64,000 nucleotides of DNA from Uloborus plumipes. Its lineage: Eukaryota > Arthropoda > Arachnida > Araneae > Uloboridae. Location: assembly GCA_038373865.1 (NCBI GenBank), contig JAXGGA010001623.1, forward strand, positions 81,827 through 145,826. The letters run 5' to 3'. Under the pieces are notes generated by a model. The model was not told where the DNA came from. It worked only from the letters and a program-made list of their open reading frames with translations, and ran no database searches. A program made the position numbers and the translations under genes. Shown here in pieces: positions 59,190 to 64,000 of the stretch (position 1 is its first letter; every line of letters begins with the position of its first letter).

Positions 59190-60321
59190 TGTACATGTGT
59201 GTATGTGTGTGTATGACTGTGCGGTAACATTTTCAATGCTATGACAATTTTTATTACTAAAAACGTCGTCAAATGTTAATTCAAATCATTAAAACCTTAT
59301 TCTGAAAGTGATTCTTAATGGAAACTGGAAATGGTTTTACTGCAAAGAAAAAAACCAAGTTCTTAAGCTAAAAGAAATAGGAAAGTACAAAATATCCCCA
59401 AAGCCATTTAGTCTTAGCAAGATAAACAAAAAAAAGAAAGAAAGAAACAGCTCGCTCCGAGCTGTTTTTTAAAAGTTTGTATTTAAAACCTCGTTTCTGC
59501 GACTAAACCTCGCAATATTTTGTCAGATGGCAAACAAAACTGCGCCAGTCGTTAAAGCTCGTAAAACTTTTCCTACCCGGTTGATAAAAGAGGTAATTAG
59601 TGTCGAGCGTAAGTTTTGTCACTAATATTCACGGTGCCAAGTATAAATCGACCCCAAGTAAGATGAGATAGCGGCCGCCGTTATCCTCCTGCATTTAATG
59701 AGCAGCTTAATTATCCGCCTGTCATTACAAAAATAAAGTACGGAGCCTATTAAATATGTTCGTTTCTCTCCCCCTTAAGAGATTTCATTTCTTAATGCGC
59801 TCTGGAAGAATCGAATGTCATAATCAATAGTATTATCGTTCTCTGCTTCTTGGTGCGTTATTTTTAATCTTGTTAAATAAGCAACACTTGAGTTTGGGAA
59901 CGTAAGGAAATATGCATAAGTATAAATAGGGTAAAAGCATTGAATATGATTCACTTTTTGTTATACTTATACCTATTATTATTGTGATTAAGAAGAATAT
60001 AATAATATTCAGTCGTGTAAAGGTAAAATGCAGTACCTGCAGAAGTGAGTTTTTCAGATATTTGAAGAACTTCGTTTTGTATGCCATAGTAATAGTAGGG
60101 AGCTGTTAGAACTTAACGTTTTTTGGGGTCTTGTTTTCAGCTGAAACTAACTACGCAACTCTTGTACAATAAAGCTAAGGTACCATCGATGACAAAAAAT
60201 TAGCAGTTACTACCTTTTACTTTCTCAAGGCAATATTGTTCGCAATATGAAATTCAGGTAAAGGGCTTAATCCAACAATTTTAGTTCTAAATTTAATTTC
60301 TTTTCAAAAATATAGGAAAGC
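59190..60321. other. No gene seen; one complex, GC-richer block
   Basis: 59,480-59,780 stands out as non-repetitive, GC-richer sequence with homeodomain-type cores (TTAATGAGCAGC, TTAATTATCC, GTCATTACA) and GCGGCCGC. It could be a conserved non-coding element, but this is unproven. The rest is AT-rich. Confidence 0.35.
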
Positions 60322-60602
60322 TTTTATCTGTACAGAATGGCGTCTATTATGAAATACAAAAACAAAAGAAAGCAAGAAGATAAACTAAAAAAACTACACC
60401 GCAGATCATTGGCACTAGTCTCAACACGAAGCAACAACGGTTTGGCAACGAGTTCTGACATGCTCCATAATCTATAAAGATCGGATGTAGGCTTAAAAAC
60501 ACTGAAACACAGATTCCCTGTATTAGGAAATATAGTGGTATTGGGTGATTTTACCCTGTGTAAAAATGGAAAATAATAAAACCTAATTCAAAAAAAAAAA
60601 AA
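60322..60602 (+). pseudogene. Candidate retroposed transcript 3' end
   Basis: AATAAA at 60,575-60,580 is followed 10 bases later by a run of 13 A (60,590-60,602), the layout of a polyadenylated cDNA copied into DNA. Upstream, a 47-codon frame (60,338-60,478) starts MASIMKYKNKRKQEDKLKKL and ends at TAA. TTTTATCTGTACAG just before it also looks like a splice acceptor, so a last exon with a chance A-run is an alternative. The peptide is not recognised. Confidence 0.35.
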
Positions 60603-62592
60603 CATGAAAAAATGTGTGAGTTTCCAAAATGATCAAGAATATGAATTTCCTCGTTTATGTATTCTTTTTACGTTTCAAGGTTTGAAATCTTGGAATAATA
60701 AACATTTGCATTTTGTTTATATTAAAGTAATGCAAATCATATTCTGTGTACAGGTCTTACGGGATTCAGACTTTTTAAAATTTAATTTTAAATGTGTACT
60801 ATACGTTAAAAATATACAATATACACTCTATAACAAAAAAAATCTACGAACGCAGAAGGAATCCAATTCAAAGTGGGTCGATTCTTTTTGATAAGAGAGT
60901 ATTTTGCTTTCAAAGTTGTTTCATGTATACTGAACTGTTTGCATTTGTACTATATTTGGAATCCTTTTTATGTTATTAATTCTGTACTTGTAGTAATGAT
61001 TTTACTGCGTGATTATTTAATTACATTTAAAAAACCTTCTAGTTTTGAGAACAAGCAAACAGTTTTAAGTAGCCCAATTTATGGAGCACTTTGTTAAAAT
61101 TTAGTGCACTCATAACTGAAGCTATGTAAGGTTAAAGTCAATGCAAGAACACATAAGGCCAAAGATTTATTTATTTAAAAAAATAAGGTGTCCTTTCGAT
61201 GATTAATACTGATGTACGAAGTTTCGAATGATGATGCATAAACAAGCTTGTGACGAAATTATTGAAAACAACCAACTTAATGTCCTCAAACAGCCCTTTA
61301 TTGGTACCTTAAGCTCAAACAAGTTTCAAAAATTTTATAGAACGCTTTAAAAATTCATTGTAGCTGCTCTCCGTAGTTCGCCTTTAACAAACAATGGCAG
61401 TTAATATCACAATCATCGACGCGTAACTACAATCGTAACATCCCTAAAATTTTTGAAATGCGTACCTATTTACAAATTACTTGATTATACAATTCATTGA
61501 TCTTTTCAAGGAAGAATTTTAATGCTGAAAAACATCGAAAGTGTTTTATAAACGAAATTAATTTAAGCGTTTTCCCCGAATAAAAAACATTAACGCAGTA
61601 AGTAAATTTATCTCCTGAACTGGAATGCTTCCAATTAAGAGTTATTCATGAAAAGCAAGTTCTTTGCTCCACTTTTGCCGAAAATGAAGCACTTTTGGAG
61701 TGAATTTACAACAAAAAGAGAGAACACCCCGTGAAACGAAATAAAAAACGAAACTTGCTTCCCGAGTATCTATGCTATGAAGATGATTTTTAATAGCAAG
61801 CCTTGTTTTCTTTGATGTAATTTTTATCGCTCGGAGCGACAAGACGAGAGGCTGGGAGAGGGATGGAAGTTCTTCTTGGCAGGATGCCAAAAATGCGTCT
61901 CCCGTTGCTAACGAGGCAACGGGAGGACGCAATAGCTCATTTGGCGCGAATATAAATGACGTTTCAGGAACGTTAAGCAAACGATTATGGGAAGATGCGA
62001 GAGCAATTTTTTATGCAAGCGAAAAGTAGGAAGAGTTAATATTCTAATCTCATGTATTCTGGAAAGTAGACTTTTTGGCCAGAATGGGAAATCAGTGACA
62101 TATTATTAGTGGGCGCATAAATATTTCAGTATTTTTTTTTAAAGGGGAAATATTCAAAATCAAAAAGCACAAGATAAATTAAAACTGACATATATATAAA
62201 TGTATTATCGTTTTAAGGTTTTCTTGAAAAGATGCAATAGAAGTTAGTTACATTTCGTATTCTTAGCCATTGTTTCAAAAAGATTAATTCTTCTCTTTTT
62301 TCTCCTCAAATTAAATAAAACATACCTAATTTGCATTGCAGCATCTCAAAGGACCTTTCGTAGCCATTTTCATTAATATCTATTGATCATTGTCATCATT
62401 GTTTTAAATAATACTTAAAACAAAAAAATACACATTATTTTAAATAGTTTTGAAGCGTTCCTTGATGTGATCCTATTTTGGAAGATATACCTAAAATTAG
62501 GCATATTTTGTTTAATATGAAAAAAGAGTATAAGCGAATTTTACGTAACAATCGTTAAAGATAAATGATTTAAGTATTGTAGAATAAGTGCG

Positions 62593-62595
<3 letters not shown>
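60603..62595. other. No gene seen; GC-richer block at 61.64-61.98 kb
   Basis: AT-rich except 61,640-61,980, which is more complex, has a 112-codon open frame on the minus strand, and includes an inverted GTCTCCCGTTGC/GCAACGGGAGGAC dyad around 61,899-61,926. No recognisable protein. Confidence 0.4.

Positions 62596-62626
<31 letters not shown>
62596..62626. repeat. (AT)n microsatellite
   Basis: About 31 bp of alternating A and T. Confidence 0.95.
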
Positions 62627-62628
<2 letters not shown>

Positions 62629-62850
62629 AGGTATTTTTTTAACGTGTCTGTGTTTTTAACGCACTCCAAGCAACGCAGCTAGTGAACATATAAAAATAGT
62701 GGAATTCATTAGCGTTGGTTTAAAGAACTATGCCTCAGATAAACACAATGATTGTTGTGGCAATAGAAATGTAAAATTTAATCTTTTATTTAAGGCGGTC
62801 GATAATATTTAAAGAATTAATACTCTGGGAAGATATAGCGATTAACCTTG

Positions 62851-64000
<1,150 letters not shown>

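Overview
This is a eukaryotic, AT-rich, gene-poor window made almost entirely of transposable-element remains. No host protein-coding gene, rRNA or intact tRNA gene could be supported. The best clue to the host is element content: an all-arginine-rich Tc1 transposase, a degraded protein with the motif pattern RWLTTAN / EPP-T / KFP-T-VER, many piggyBac-like and hAT-like miniature elements, Helitrons and a tRNA-derived SINE. From recall of similar proteins this points to an arthropod and most likely a chelicerate (spider), but that assignment is inference and no search was run.

Layout. 0-3.3 kb: the 5' end of an LTR retrotransposon on the minus strand (gag, tRNA-Lys-type primer binding site, 620-bp LTR) inserted in a fragment of a foldback element (family F), then a hAT-like miniature element and a Helitron 5' fragment. 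4.8-8.8 kb: three copies of one repeat family (family X), partly head-to-head, carrying a 19-bp satellite that has grown to about 39 units in one copy. 9.4-14.3 kb: miniature elements, including a Harbinger-like MITE nested at the same site in two copies of another MITE (family O), a piggyBac-like MITE, and a complete but dead Tc1 element with 49-bp perfect terminal repeats. 14.3-25.3 kb: sparse, with two piggyBac-like MITEs, a 614-bp terminal-inverted-repeat element, short tandem arrays and a hAT-like MITE.

26-45 kb: two Helitrons that share ends but not interiors (one carries a broken Helitron helicase C-terminus), two more piggyBac-like MITEs, a 656-bp near-perfect palindrome, a tRNA-derived SINE, a mariner/pogo-type MITE, a 1.13-kb DNA transposon with a transposase C-terminal remnant, and a 352-bp mariner-type MITE. 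45.6-49.4 kb: a 464-bp tandem duplication followed by a 2.84-kb inverted-repeat element whose spacer holds a decayed protein with a HEEAD motif that I could not name. 52-56 kb: a fourth family X copy whose end is broken by a complete 2.45-kb family F foldback element. 56.5-59.2 kb: a 2.68-kb transposon with an 8-bp target duplication whose decayed coding region is split by a 440-bp Helitron; removing the Helitron rejoins the reading frame exactly. 59.2-64 kb: no genes seen, a candidate retroposed 3' end, and long (TA)n tracts.

No working pathway or operon is present. The interest lies in the nesting order, the palindromic elements and the variable satellite. Element boundaries marked with target duplications are firm; family names without coding sequence rest on terminal motifs and target-site length and are weaker.
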